A stretch of DNA of 64,000 nucleotides from Qaidamihabitans albus (GCF_016464705.1 NZ_JAEHOB010000004.1:310001-374000), one strand, 5' to 3'; shown: positions 42,263 through 50,924, numbered from the stretch's first letter. A program made the numbers and translations. The notes: generated from the sequence alone by a model not told the origin.

Positions 42263-44323
42263 TCAGCCGAGCAGGGCCGGCCGGCGCCAGTCCTCGCCGC
42301 GGACGTGCTGGGCGAGGAAGGCGCGAACCGTGGAGTACCAGACCCTGGCGTGGTTCGGCGTCAGGATCCAGTGGTTCTCGTCGGGGAAGTACAGGAACTT
42401 GTGCGGGCTCGACCCTTCCGCCGCCTTCGAGCGGGACCTGAGGTCCCACCACAACCGCAGGGCCTCGCCGATCGGCACCCGGTAGTCCTTGTCGCCGTGG
42501 ATGACCAGCATCGGCGTGGTGATGGCGCCGGCGAAGCCGTGCGGCGAGTGGGCGTCGGCCGCCTCCGGGCTCAGCTCCCGGCGCAGGTCGTAGGCCAGGT
42601 CGGTGGTCGGGGTCATCTGGTCCAGTGCCCAGATGGAGGCATGTGTGACGATCGCCGCGAACCGGTCGGTCTGCCCGGCGATCCAGTTGGCCATGTAGCC
42701 GCCGAAGGAGCCGCCCATCGCGGCGATGCGGTCCCCGTCGATGTCGGTGCGTTCCCGCGCGGCTTCGGTGACCGACATCAGGTCGGTGTAGGGCGCGCCG
42801 CCCCACGCGTTCCAGCCGCGCCGGACGAAGTCGATGCCGTAGCCGGTGGACAGGGCGGGATCGGGCTGCAGAACGGCGTAGCCCTGCGACACCAGCAGCC
42901 ACGGGTTCCAGCGCCACGACCAGACGTTCGCCGACATCACGGGGCCGCCGTGGATCCACAGCAGCAGGGGCGCGGGCGCGTCGGCACCGGCGCCGTGCGG
43001 CAGCGCGAGCCAGGCGCGCAGCGGGGTGCCGTCCTCGGCGGTGGCGCTGACCTCGGTCAGCCGCCCCGGTAGCCGGGCCTCCGCGCCGAGCGCCTCCGCA
43101 GGGCCGGGCAGGGGCTCGGCCCCGGCCGTCCCGTCCAGGGCGACCCGGACAGGGGCGGGCGGGCTGTCGACGGCCGAGCGCAGCGCGTACACCCAGCGGC
43201 CGTCCGGCGAGATCCGGATGTCGGTGTAGGCGCCGTCGTCGCGGGTCAGCCTGGTGGGCTGCCCGGTGGTGATGTCGACGCGCCAGAGCGGCGCCCGGCC
43301 GTGGTCGTCCGCGACCACGACCAGGGCCGTGCCGTCCGGCGTCCACTCGGCGGAGCGCGGCCAGCGGTCCCAGGCCGTGGCCAGCGGCCGCAGCTCGCCA
43401 CCGGTGACCGGTACGAAGCCCAGCCAGCGGTCGCCTGGCCGCTCCGGGGTGGACTTCTCGCGCACGGCGAGTGCGACGTGTGTTCCGTCGGGTGAGACGC
43501 GCGGTGAGTCGTACTCGTGGTCCGGGTCGTCGGCGAGAGTGCGGCGCTCGCCGGTCGCCACGTCGATCGCCACCACGGTGTACCGCCGCGACCCGGCCGG
43601 TTCGGGGACCGTCCACGCGGCGACCACGGTGCGCCCGTCCGGCGTGATGTCCCAGGTGCACTCCTCGTCGAGCGCGCCGCCGACGTGGCCGGTGATGTCC
43701 CGCGGCTCCGGCCGGGCGTCCTCGGCGAACCCGCTGACCTCGGTGACCAGCAGCCGGGTCCGGTCCGGACCGAGGTCACGGTCCCAGTAGCGGATCGGGT
43801 AGTCGTCGTGCAGGATCGCGGAGACCCCGGCGTCCTTGCGGGCGGCGCGGATCTCGCCGTCACTCGCCGGGCCGGTGGCCGAGGGCATCATCGCCGAGCC
43901 GAACACGGCCGTCCCGGCGGCGCTGACGGCGACACCGCGCACGCCACCCGGCGGAGCCGCCAGCACCCGGGCGTCGCCGCCGCCTGCGGGCTGCACCCAG
44001 AGCGCGGAAGTCCTCTCGGCCGTGCCCCCGGGCTCCGGTCGCGCCGAGACGAACAGCAGGTCGCCGGAGGGGGTGAAGGCGGCCGCCGACTCGCCCTCCG
44101 CGCTGCGGGTCAGCCGCCGCGCCTGCCGGCCCGCCTGGGGATCGACCTCCCACAGGGCCGTGGTGAAGCGGTTCTTCTCGCGGTCGGGCAGCGCGACGCC
44201 CACGACGAGCCGGCCACCGTCCGGCGACAGCCACAGCCCGCCGAGCCGGGGCAGGTCGGCGTAGGCATCGAGGTCGGTGAAGGGACCGTCAGGTCGTTCG
44301 TGCTGGTCGGCGTCGCTGATCAT
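42263..44323 (-). CDS. S9-family peptidase (prolyl oligopeptidase / acylaminoacyl-peptidase-like)
   Basis: 686 residues. An N-terminal beta-propeller (repeated SPDG segments, roughly 1-420) caps a C-terminal alpha/beta hydrolase domain. Catalytic residues are Ser in AAMGGSFGGYMANW, Asp in VIHGDKDYRVPI and His in PDENHWILTP. It cleaves short peptides, removing dipeptides or acylated residues. No signal peptide is visible, so it is cytoplasmic. It is divergent from a MarR gene across a gap that carries a palindromic repeat. Confidence 0.9.
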   Translation of the reverse strand: MISDADQHERPDGPFTDLDAYADLPRLGGLWLSPDGGRLVVGVALPDREKNRFTTALWEVDPQAGRQARRLTRSAEGESAAAFTPSGDLLFVSARPEPGGTAERTSALWVQPAGGGDARVLAAPPGGVRGVAVSAAGTAVFGSAMMPSATGPASDGEIRAARKDAGVSAILHDDYPIRYWDRDLGPDRTRLLVTEVSGFAEDARPEPRDITGHVGGALDEECTWDITPDGRTVVAAWTVPEPAGSRRYTVVAIDVATGERRTLADDPDHEYDSPRVSPDGTHVALAVREKSTPERPGDRWLGFVPVTGGELRPLATAWDRWPRSAEWTPDGTALVVVADDHGRAPLWRVDITTGQPTRLTRDDGAYTDIRISPDGRWVYALRSAVDSPPAPVRVALDGTAGAEPLPGPAEALGAEARLPGRLTEVSATAEDGTPLRAWLALPHGAGADAPAPLLLWIHGGPVMSANVWSWRWNPWLLVSQGYAVLQPDPALSTGYGIDFVRRGWNAWGGAPYTDLMSVTEAARERTDIDGDRIAAMGGSFGGYMANWIAGQTDRFAAIVTHASIWALDQMTPTTDLAYDLRRELSPEAADAHSPHGFAGAITTPMLVIHGDKDYRVPIGEALRLWWDLRSRSKAAEGSSPHKFLYFPDENHWILTPNHARVWYSTVRAFLAQHVRGEDWRRPALLG

Positions 44324-44350
44324 CGCCCCTTCCTACCACCGCGCGCCCAC

Positions 44351-44400
44351 CCCTCGTGAGTGTTGCCACGAGTTAGAACTCGCATGCGCACTCACGAGGG
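44351..44400. repeat. palindromic repeat, family 1 (copy b)
   Basis: CCCTCGTGAGTG at 44351-44362 and CACTCACGAGGG at 44389-44400 are perfect complements, with CGAGTTAGAACTCG in the centre. This copy lies between divergent genes, not convergent ones, so the family is not only a terminator. Confidence 0.8.
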
Positions 44401-44427
44401 TCGGGCGGGCGGGTGCGGCCGTTCGGG

Positions 44428-44468
44428 TTGAGGCAAACGTCGCCATCGGTTATGCATGAGTCATGCAT
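44428..44468 (+). promoter_or_regulatory. leaderless promoter and MarR operator overlapping the start codon
   Basis: TTGAGG (44428-44433), 17 bp and TATGCA (44451-44456) form a good sigma-70-type promoter. A perfect palindrome ATGCATGA-G-TCATGCAT covers 44452-44468, including the ATG at 44463. Transcription would start at or next to the A of the ATG. Binding of the MarR protein here would shut off its own gene. Confidence 0.65.
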
Positions 44469-45008
44469 GACCCACGGCTCGCCAATCTGCTCGGAGCGAC
44501 GGCGCTCGCGCTCACCGACCTGATGCTCGCGGAGGCCACCTCGGTTGCGGGAACCAGTGGCAGCGGTGCGGCCGCGCTCGTGGTCCTCGACCACGAGCGC
44601 GGTCTCGGTGTCACCGAACTCGGCCGACGGGTGGGGCTGAGCCAGTCGGCCGCGGCCCGCATGGTGGACTCGCTCGAACAACGCGGACTCGTCGAGCGCC
44701 GGTCGGCGCGCGGGCGGGAGGTCTCCGTACACCCGACGGCTGACGGCCGCCGCGTCACGCGGCAACTGCTCGCCGCTCGCGGCGGGCCACTCGCGGCCGT
44801 CGTCGACGGCCTGTCCGCCGCCGACCGGAAGGCGCTCGCCGCACTGCTGGGCAAACTGCTCACCCGGGTCCACGGCGAGATCGGCAGCGCCGAGCACATC
44901 TGCCGGCTCTGCGACCGCGCCGCCTGTGTCGACGCCGGCGCGTCCTGCCCGGTCGGCCAGGCCGACCGCGACCGGGTACGCCGCATCGGTGGTGCCGCGG
45001 ATGGGTGA
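44463..45008 (+). CDS. MarR-family transcriptional regulator with C-terminal cysteine cluster
   Basis: 181 residues. The winged helix spans about 30-110 (GLGVTELGRRVGLSQSAAAR, MVDSLEQRGLVERRSARGRE, wing, VSVHPTADGRRV). The C-terminal tail HICRLCDRAACVDAGASC carries four cysteines in a CxxCx4Cx6C order, suited to zinc binding or thiol redox sensing. It is followed by, and overlaps, an EamA transporter gene. The likely circuit is a repressor controlling itself and the exporter, through a palindrome that overlaps its start codon. Confidence 0.87.
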   Translation: MHDPRLANLLGATALALTDLMLAEATSVAGTSGSGAAALVVLDHERGLGVTELGRRVGLSQSAAARMVDSLEQRGLVERRSARGREVSVHPTADGRRVTRQLLAARGGPLAAVVDGLSAADRKALAALLGKLLTRVHGEIGSAEHICRLCDRAACVDAGASCPVGQADRDRVRRIGGAADG

Positions 45009-45882
45009 GACGCTCGCGCTCGCCTCGGCGGTGTTCTTCGGTGCGACCCATTTCCTCAGCGCGCTGCTGGCCCGCCGGGTGGACAGCACGGCGCTGGCCC
45101 TCCATGCGCAACTCGGCGGCACCGCGCTGGTGCTGGCCGCCGCGTTCCTGGTCCCCGCCTCGTCGGTCGGTGCGGCCGCACTCGGCTGGGGCGCGTTGTC
45201 CGGGATCGGCACCGGTGTCGGCGTCACGTTCCTCTATCGGGGAGTGAGCACCGGCAGGCTCAGCATCGTCGTCCCGCTCAGCGATGTCGGCGCCGTCGTC
45301 CTTCCCGTCCTCGTCGGCGTCGTCCTCCTCGGCGAACGTCCCTCGCCGACGGCCTGGCTCGGCATCGCCATCGCACCACCGGCCCTCTGGCTGGTCACCC
45401 GCGCCCGGCGCGACCGTACGGAAGGCGGCCGGACGGCGACGGGAAGCGCGAACGGGCTGATCGCCGGTGCCGGGTTCGCACTGCAGTTCATCGCACTGGC
45501 CCGCGTCGACCCGGCGGCCGGGCTCTGGCCGCTGGTCGCCAGCAGGCTCGCCGCGGTCCTCACCATCGTGCCGCTCGCCGTGACGGCAGGCGCAGGGCTC
45601 CGGATGGGCGGGCGTTTCCTGCTCGCGGCGGCAGGCACCGGCGCCCTCGGCACGCTGGCGATCGTGCTCTACACCTTCGCGACGCAACAGCAACTGCTCG
45701 CCATCGCCGTCGTGCTGACCGCGCTCTATCCCGTGATCCCCGTCGTGCTGGGACTCACCGTGCTGCGCGAACGGGTCACCGCGAGCCAGGCGACCGGCCT
45801 CGGCCTCGCCGCGGCGGCCGTCGCCACGATCGCGCTGGCCGGGGCCTGCCCGCCCACCCTCGTGAGTGCGCACGCGAGTTAG
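45001..45882 (+). CDS. EamA/DMT-family transporter
   Basis: About 293 residues with ten predicted membrane segments in two EamA halves (SAVFFGATHFLSALL..., GTGVGVTFLYRGVSTG, LGIAIAPPALWLV; then LIAGAGFALQFIALA, LTALYPVIPVVLGLTVLRER). Such transporters export amino acids or small metabolites. The ATG overlaps the MarR stop, giving a two-gene operon. The last codons (LVSAHAS) lie inside a 66-bp palindrome that also serves as terminator. Confidence 0.87.
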   Translation: MGETLALASAVFFGATHFLSALLARRVDSTALALHAQLGGTALVLAAAFLVPASSVGAAALGWGALSGIGTGVGVTFLYRGVSTGRLSIVVPLSDVGAVVLPVLVGVVLLGERPSPTAWLGIAIAPPALWLVTRARRDRTEGGRTATGSANGLIAGAGFALQFIALARVDPAAGLWPLVASRLAAVLTIVPLAVTAGAGLRMGGRFLLAAAGTGALGTLAIVLYTFATQQQLLAIAVVLTALYPVIPVVLGLTVLRERVTASQATGLGLAAAAVATIALAGACPPTLVSAHAS

Positions 45883-45914
45883 AACTCGCGTGCGCACTCA
45901 CGAGGGTGGGCGGG
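45849..45914. repeat. 66-bp near-perfect palindrome, family 1 (copy c), acting as terminator
   Basis: Two 32-bp arms, beginning CCCGCCCACCCTCGTGAG and ending CTCACGAGGGTGGGCGGG, are fully complementary around AG. The core is the same as in copies a and b. It contains the stop codon of the EamA gene and reaches almost to the stop of the convergent VOC gene. Confidence 0.9.
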
Positions 45915-45915
45915 C

Positions 45916-46371
45916 TCAGGCCTGCGCGTGGGCCTCCCGCAGGCCCTGGATGTCGATCTTCTTCATCCCGAACATCGCCTCCGCCACGCGCCTGGCCTTC
46001 ACCGAGTCGGAACCGGTCAGCAGCTCGGTGAGCGCGGTGGGAATGACCTGCCAGGACAGCCCGTACCTGTCCTTGAGCCAGCCGCAAGGGCCCTCCTCGC
46101 CTCCGTCGGAGAGCTTCGCCCACAGCTCGTCGACCTCCGCCTGCGTCTCGGGGCTCACCTGGATCGAGACGGCCTCGGTGAGCACGTGCCGTGGCCCACC
46201 GTTCAGCGCGGCGAACCGCTGGCCGTCGAGCTCGAAGCCGACGACCATCACCGAGCCGTCGGGACCACGGCTGACGTCGGTGATCCGCGAGTTGCCGATG
46301 ACCGAGGTGTAGTACTTCGCGGCCTCCTCGGCCTGGTCGTCGAACCACAGGAACGTGGTGATCGTGCTCAT
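45916..46371 (-). CDS. VOC-family protein (PhnB/3-demethylubiquinone-MT-like glyoxalase fold)
   Basis: About 151 residues beginning TITTFLWFDDQAEEAAKYYT. GFELDGQRFAALNGGP and GWLKDRYGLSWQVIPTAL follow, as in PhnB-like VOC proteins. The tail VAEAMFGMKKIDIQGL is typical of this actinobacterial subgroup. The metal-binding and catalytic role is not known. GGAGAAGG precedes the ATG. It is convergent with the EamA gene and divergent from the DNA polymerase IV gene. Confidence 0.87.
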   Translation of the reverse strand: MSTITTFLWFDDQAEEAAKYYTSVIGNSRITDVSRGPDGSVMVVGFELDGQRFAALNGGPRHVLTEAVSIQVSPETQAEVDELWAKLSDGGEEGPCGWLKDRYGLSWQVIPTALTELLTGSDSVKARRVAEAMFGMKKIDIQGLREAHAQA

Positions 46372-46488
46372 CACCTTCTCCGTTCTGTTCGGTTGGTCCT
46401 TCGCCGCCAGATCGGAGCCGCGGCGCGTTCCTCGACGTCGGCTCACGGCAACCACTGTGACCTGCGTCACCAGTGTCGGTGGTGGATG

Positions 46489-46502
46489 CGAACATGTGTT
46501 CG
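46489..46502. promoter_or_regulatory. LexA-binding SOS box upstream of dinB
   Basis: CGAACATGTGTTCG is a perfect 14-bp palindrome of the form GAAC-N4-GTTC, matching the actinobacterial/Bacillus LexA box. It abuts the GTG start of the polymerase gene, where a bound repressor would block transcription. Confidence 0.8.
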
Positions 46503-47692
46503 TGCCGAGTGAGGGACCGATCCTGCATGCCGACCTTGACGCGTTCTACGCGGCGGTCGAGCAGCGGGACGACCCGCGGCTGCGCTCGCGGCCGGTGATC
46601 GTCGGAGGCGGCGTCGTACTGGCCGCCAGCTACGAGGCCAAGGCCTGTGGTGTGCGCACGGCGATGGGCGGCGGGCTGGCGCGGCGGCTGTGCCCGCAGG
46701 CGATCGTGGTGCCACCCCGGATGTCGGCCTACTCCGCGGCGAGCAAGGCCGTGTTCGAGGTGTTCCGGCAGACGACACCGCTGGTGGAGGGAATCTCGAT
46801 CGACGAGGCTTTCCTCGACGTCGGCGGCCTCGCGCGGATCGCCGGGTCGCCCTCCCGCATCGCCGCGCGGCTGCGGCAGCAGGTGGCCGAGCAGGTCGGC
46901 CTGCCGATCACGGTCGGCGTGGCCAGGACCAAGTTCCTCGCCAAGGTGGCCAGCGGCGTGGCCAAGCCCGACGGCCTCCTCGTGGTGCCGCACGACGGCG
47001 AACTCGACTTCCTGCACCCGCTGCCCGTGGAGCGCCTCTGGGGCGTTGGGCGGGTCACGGCGGGCAAGCTGCGGGCACGTGGCATCACCACGGTCGGCCA
47101 GGTGGCCGGACTCGGCGAACCGGTGCTCGTCTCGATGCTCGGCCGTGCGTCGGGCCGGCACCTGCACGCGCTGGCGCACAACCACGACCCCCGGCCGATC
47201 CGGGTCGGCCGCAGGCGGCGCTCGATGGGGGCACAGCGCGCCCTCGGCCGCAGGCGGAGATCACCCGCCGAGCTGGACGCGATCCTCACCGCGCTGGTCG
47301 ATCGCCTCACCCGCAGGCTGCGCGCGGCCGGGCGGGTCTGCCGCACGGTGACACTGCGGCTGCGCTTCGCCGACTTCGCGCGCGCGACGCGGTCGCACAC
47401 CCTGGCCGACCCGACCGCGCACACCGAGACCGTCCTCGACACCGCACGCGGCCTGCTGGCCGCCGCGGCGCCGATGATCGCGAGCGAGGGGCTCACGCTC
47501 ATCGGCGTCGCACTGTCCAACCTGGACGACGACGGCGCCGTTCAGCTCACCCTGCCGTTCGACGGCCGGGAGGCCGGTGCCCTGGACTCGGCACTCGACG
47601 ACGTCAAGCACCGGTTCGGCTCGGCGGCCATCACCCGCGCGACCCTCCTCCGCCGCGACGAAGGTCCCTCGGTGCCGCTGCTGCCCGACTGA
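46502..47692 (+). CDS. dinB: DNA polymerase IV (Y-family)
   Basis: About 396 residues. Catalytic motifs are ILHADLDAFYAAVEQR (first Asp) and EGISIDEAFLDVGGL (second Asp-Glu). YEAKACGVRTAM, the RTKFLAKVASG segment, the thumb helix-hairpin-helix (LWGVGRVTAGKLRARGI) and a little-finger domain follow. It performs error-prone translesion synthesis. The GTG at 46502 is chosen because an upstream GTG at 46496 lies inside a LexA box. Residues LPFDG near the C-terminus may be a beta-clamp-binding motif. SOS induction is likely. Confidence 0.9.
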   Translation: MPSEGPILHADLDAFYAAVEQRDDPRLRSRPVIVGGGVVLAASYEAKACGVRTAMGGGLARRLCPQAIVVPPRMSAYSAASKAVFEVFRQTTPLVEGISIDEAFLDVGGLARIAGSPSRIAARLRQQVAEQVGLPITVGVARTKFLAKVASGVAKPDGLLVVPHDGELDFLHPLPVERLWGVGRVTAGKLRARGITTVGQVAGLGEPVLVSMLGRASGRHLHALAHNHDPRPIRVGRRRRSMGAQRALGRRRRSPAELDAILTALVDRLTRRLRAAGRVCRTVTLRLRFADFARATRSHTLADPTAHTETVLDTARGLLAAAAPMIASEGLTLIGVALSNLDDDGAVQLTLPFDGREAGALDSALDDVKHRFGSAAITRATLLRRDEGPSVPLLPD

Positions 47693-47699
47693 CGAAGGC

Positions 47700-50600
47700 T
47701 CACGACCGGAAACGGAAGGTCGCCAGATCGACCGGGCCGTCGAAGACCAGGTACACGTCCTGCCTGCCGCGTGCCCCGGTGAGCGCCGCCCGGACGGTCG
47801 TGTACCGGTACCGGTCACCGGTGCTGGGCACGGTGAGCCTGCCAAGCACCCGGCCCGTGGCGGGGTCACCGAGCCGGACGGTGATGGTGGACTCGCCGGG
47901 CGACTCCTTCGCCACGAGCGCGGTGACCCCGCCTGCGCCGCGCCGGAGGTCGGCGTCGCGGAACCGGATCCAGCCGCCGGCCTCGCGTGCGGCCACCGAG
48001 GTGCCCCGCTCCTTGCTCCGGTCGGTCAGCGTGACGCGGGCGTAGTCGTCGAAGTTCTCCGCCTCGGTCTCCCGGAACAGGTTCCGCGGCGGGATGACCT
48101 CACCGAGAACCCGCAGGCCGCGCCGCGCCCGGATGTCGCCCGCCGAAGAGCCGGCCAGCAGGTCGTGCGCGGCCGACTCCACCACCCACCTGCCGCGCGT
48201 GACGTCCCAGTGCGTGAGGTCGGCCGCCCGCAGCGGCAGCTGGACGGTCTTCGTCTCGCCCGGTTCGAGTTGCACGCGCCGGAAGCCGCGCAGCCGCAGC
48301 CTCGGCTGCGGGTCCCGCGACGTGCGCTGATGGGTGTAGAGCTGCACGACCTCCGCGCCCGCGCGCCGCCCGGTGTTGGTGATGTCGACGCTCACCACGG
48401 TTTCCCCGTGCGCGTGCACGACCGGCCTGCTCAGCCGCAGGTCGCCGTAGCGGAACGTGGTGTAGGAGAGCCCGTGCCCGAACGGGTAGAGCGGGGCGCC
48501 GTCGAAGTACTGGTAGGTGCGGGCGAACTTGATGATGTCGTAGTCGAGGATGCCGGGCAGGTCGTCGGCCGAGCGGTACCAGGTCTGCGTGAGCCGCCCG
48601 CTGGGGTTGGCGGCACCGAGGAGCACGTCGGCGACCGCGTTGCCGGTCTCCGCGCCCGCGTGCGTGGTCCACAGGATCGCGGGCACGTTGTCCTGCGCCC
48701 AGTTGATCGTGGTCGGGTAGCTGTTCTCCAGCACGAGGACGGTCCTCGGATTCGCCCCGTGCACGGCTTCGAGCAGGGCCTGCTGCCCCGCCGCCAGGCT
48801 CATGCCGTGCCGGTCGTCGTCCTCGCGGCCGTTGATGAACGGCATGCTGCCCACCACGACCACCGCGGCGTCGGCGTCCCGTGCTGCCCGCACCCCCTCC
48901 TCGATCCCGCTGCGCAGCACCTCCCTGGTGAACGTCGTGGCCTGCGCCGGCTCGGCGGCGGTCACCGTCAGGACGCCGTCGGCGCCCACCGCCACGTACC
49001 TCTGCTCACCGAACCACGAGTCGTCGGTCTCGTTGCCCGCGTACTCGAGTACGTGCCCGCCGCCGACCGCCACCAGCTTGAACTGTTGCTGGACGAACCA
49101 GCCGTGCGGCTGGTCGGCCGTGTCCACCAGCGTGCGGTCCGGGCCGAACGAGACGTACTTGCCGTTCGCCACGGCACGCAGGGTGACGATGCCCTCGCCC
49201 CAGTCGAACACGTCGAAGCCCGCTGCCTCGCCCGCCTCCGTGCCGGTGGCGGCGAGCGGGGCGCCACCGGGGCCCGCGGTCACGTAGCGGCCGTCCGCCG
49301 TCCGCAGCGCGATCCGGTCGACGCCCTCGCTGAACGTCACCGCTGCCCCGTTCCCGAGCCGTTCGGTGATCCCGCTCAGCGGCGTCACCCGGTACGGCAG
49401 CGCACCGGAGTACCAGTCGGTGTAGAGGGTGTCGGCGAGCGGGCCGATCACCGCGACGCGCCTGGTGCTCGCCGTGTCCAGCGGCAGCGTGCCGTCGTTC
49501 TTCAGCAGCACGATGGCCCGGGTCGCGGCCTCCCGGTTCAGCGCGCGATGCTCCGGGCTGTCGACGACGTCCTTGCCGATCCCGCCGTAGGGGCCGCCGT
49601 CCGGGTCGAACTCACCGAGCCGGAAGCGGACGCTGAGAATGTGCCGGACCGCGTTGTCCACATCGGACTCTTCGAGCAGGTCCCCGGCCAGCGCGGCCCG
49701 GACGGCCTCGATGGTCCTGGCGGAGTTCGTGTCGTCGACGGTGAAGCTGTCCAGCCCGGCCTTGAGCGTGGCGGCGTCGGCCTCCGCCAGCGTGGCGTAG
49801 TAGTCCTGGCCGCCGACGAGGTTGTTCGGGCCGCCCGCGTCGGTGACGTTGAACAGGGTGCGCTCGGTCCAGCCGCGCAGGACGTCGTTGTGGTCGTGGT
49901 GCGCGCTCATCGGCCGGCCGTTGACCAGGTTGTAGGCCGACATGACCCCGGTCGCCGCGTCCGCCGAGATGGCCGGCCGGAACGCCGCCTGGTAGTACTC
50001 GTGCTTCACCCGGGGCGGCAGCACCGATGACGTGGTGACGCGGTCGACCTCGTTGTTGTTGGCCAGGTAGTGCTTCAGCACCGGCGCGGCCCTGAGGTGG
50101 TCGGGGTCCTCGCCCTGGATGCCGTGGCCGTAGGCGGTGGAGATGACGCCGGTGAGGTACGGGTCCTCGGAGTAGCCCTCCTCGTTACGGCCCCAGCGCG
50201 GATCGCGCAGCAGGTTCACCACCGGCGCCCACAGTTGCAGGCCCCACAGCTCCGGGTTCTCCGCGTTGAACCCGCGCGCCTCCACGCCGACGGCGGTGCC
50301 GACCCGCTCGACCAGCTCCGGATCCCACGTGCTGGCCAGCCCGACCGACTGCGGGAACACGGTCGACGTCGCGGTCACCACCGCGCCAGCGGCGTTGCGG
50401 TCGGTCGACCACGCCACGCCGTGCAGCGCCTCGGTCCCGGTCTTGAACGCGGGCACGCCCAGCCGTGGGATGGCCGGCTGGTACTGGTGCAGCAGCGCGA
50501 CCTTCTCGTCCAGGGTGAGCCTGCGCAGCAGGTCCTCGACCCTGGCGGGCAACGGCAGGCTCGGATCGCCGAACGGGAAGCCCGACGCGGGCTCGGCGGC

Positions 50601-50723
50601 GCTCGTGGCCGGCAGCCCGCCGACGAGCATCGGGGCCACGGCGGCGCCCGCGGCGATCGCGAGCACACGGCGGCGGGACAGTTCCGGAACCGGGAAGGAC
50701 TGGTGGGCCGGGACGGGACGCAT
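47700..50723 (-). CDS. secreted glycoside hydrolase family 3 with fascin-like insert and C-terminal CBM6-like domain
   Basis: About 1007 residues. A Tat-type signal (SRRRVLAIAAGAAVAPML) precedes the GH3 barrel (LTLDEKVALLHQYQ, VLKHYLANNNEVDR, and the nucleophile Asp in FNVTDAGGPNNL). In the C-terminal GH3 domain a beta-trefoil/fascin-like stretch (LRTADGRYVTAGPGG, NGKYVSFGPDRT) is inserted at about 470-580, where PA14 often sits. FnIII-like and CBM6-like (ETEAENFDDYARV...GGWIRFRD) domains follow. It probably releases glucose or xylose outside the cell. A LacI operator lies in its 5' leader. Confidence 0.88.
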   Translation of the reverse strand: MRPVPAHQSFPVPELSRRRVLAIAAGAAVAPMLVGGLPATSAAEPASGFPFGDPSLPLPARVEDLLRRLTLDEKVALLHQYQPAIPRLGVPAFKTGTEALHGVAWSTDRNAAGAVVTATSTVFPQSVGLASTWDPELVERVGTAVGVEARGFNAENPELWGLQLWAPVVNLLRDPRWGRNEEGYSEDPYLTGVISTAYGHGIQGEDPDHLRAAPVLKHYLANNNEVDRVTTSSVLPPRVKHEYYQAAFRPAISADAATGVMSAYNLVNGRPMSAHHDHNDVLRGWTERTLFNVTDAGGPNNLVGGQDYYATLAEADAATLKAGLDSFTVDDTNSARTIEAVRAALAGDLLEESDVDNAVRHILSVRFRLGEFDPDGGPYGGIGKDVVDSPEHRALNREAATRAIVLLKNDGTLPLDTASTRRVAVIGPLADTLYTDWYSGALPYRVTPLSGITERLGNGAAVTFSEGVDRIALRTADGRYVTAGPGGAPLAATGTEAGEAAGFDVFDWGEGIVTLRAVANGKYVSFGPDRTLVDTADQPHGWFVQQQFKLVAVGGGHVLEYAGNETDDSWFGEQRYVAVGADGVLTVTAAEPAQATTFTREVLRSGIEEGVRAARDADAAVVVVGSMPFINGREDDDRHGMSLAAGQQALLEAVHGANPRTVLVLENSYPTTINWAQDNVPAILWTTHAGAETGNAVADVLLGAANPSGRLTQTWYRSADDLPGILDYDIIKFARTYQYFDGAPLYPFGHGLSYTTFRYGDLRLSRPVVHAHGETVVSVDITNTGRRAGAEVVQLYTHQRTSRDPQPRLRLRGFRRVQLEPGETKTVQLPLRAADLTHWDVTRGRWVVESAAHDLLAGSSAGDIRARRGLRVLGEVIPPRNLFRETEAENFDDYARVTLTDRSKERGTSVAAREAGGWIRFRDADLRRGAGGVTALVAKESPGESTITVRLGDPATGRVLGRLTVPSTGDRYRYTTVRAALTGARGRQDVYLVFDGPVDLATFRFRS

Positions 50724-50747
50724 GGGCAAAGCCACCTCCGGAGAGAA

Positions 50748-50767
50748 GTGTCGAAGCGTTTCGACAC
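50748..50767. promoter_or_regulatory. LacI operator O1 (GH3 side)
   Basis: GTGTCGAAGCGTTTCGACAC, a 20-bp palindrome with one mismatch, contains TCGAA-N4-TTCGA, shared with O2 (one base different) and O3. It lies 25 bp before the GH3 start, downstream of the GH3 promoter. Confidence 0.75.
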
Positions 50768-50808
50768 GATGCGGGGAAGTGCGTCGTGCGGCGGAAAGCG
50801 GTGAACGG

Positions 50809-50838
50809 ACTATGGCACCGGCGCGTCATGCAGGTCAA
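50809..50838 (-). promoter_or_regulatory. promoter of the GH3 gene
   Basis: On the minus strand TTGACC (50838-50833), 18 bp and CATAGT (50814-50809) make a good sigma-70-type promoter. Transcription would start near 50802, leaving O1 in the leader. Confidence 0.6.
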
Positions 50839-50878
50839 CAGCTTGTTACGGCATATCCGGAAAAGCAGGCAACCGGTC

Positions 50879-50907
50879 TTGTGTCGTACGGCGATGTCAC
50901 CTAGCCT
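50879..50907 (+). promoter_or_regulatory. promoter of the lacI-type gene
   Basis: TTGTGT (50879-50884), a 17-bp spacer and TAGCCT (50902-50907). The expected start near 50914 places O2 at about +11 to +24. Confidence 0.6.
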
Positions 50908-50924
50908 CGACAACTCCAAGCATG

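Noticed and set aside
47577-50030. 817-codon plus-strand frame opposite the GH3 gene
   Set aside because: Shadow of the GH3 reading frame; the product is a low-complexity string rich in R, H, V and G with no motifs.
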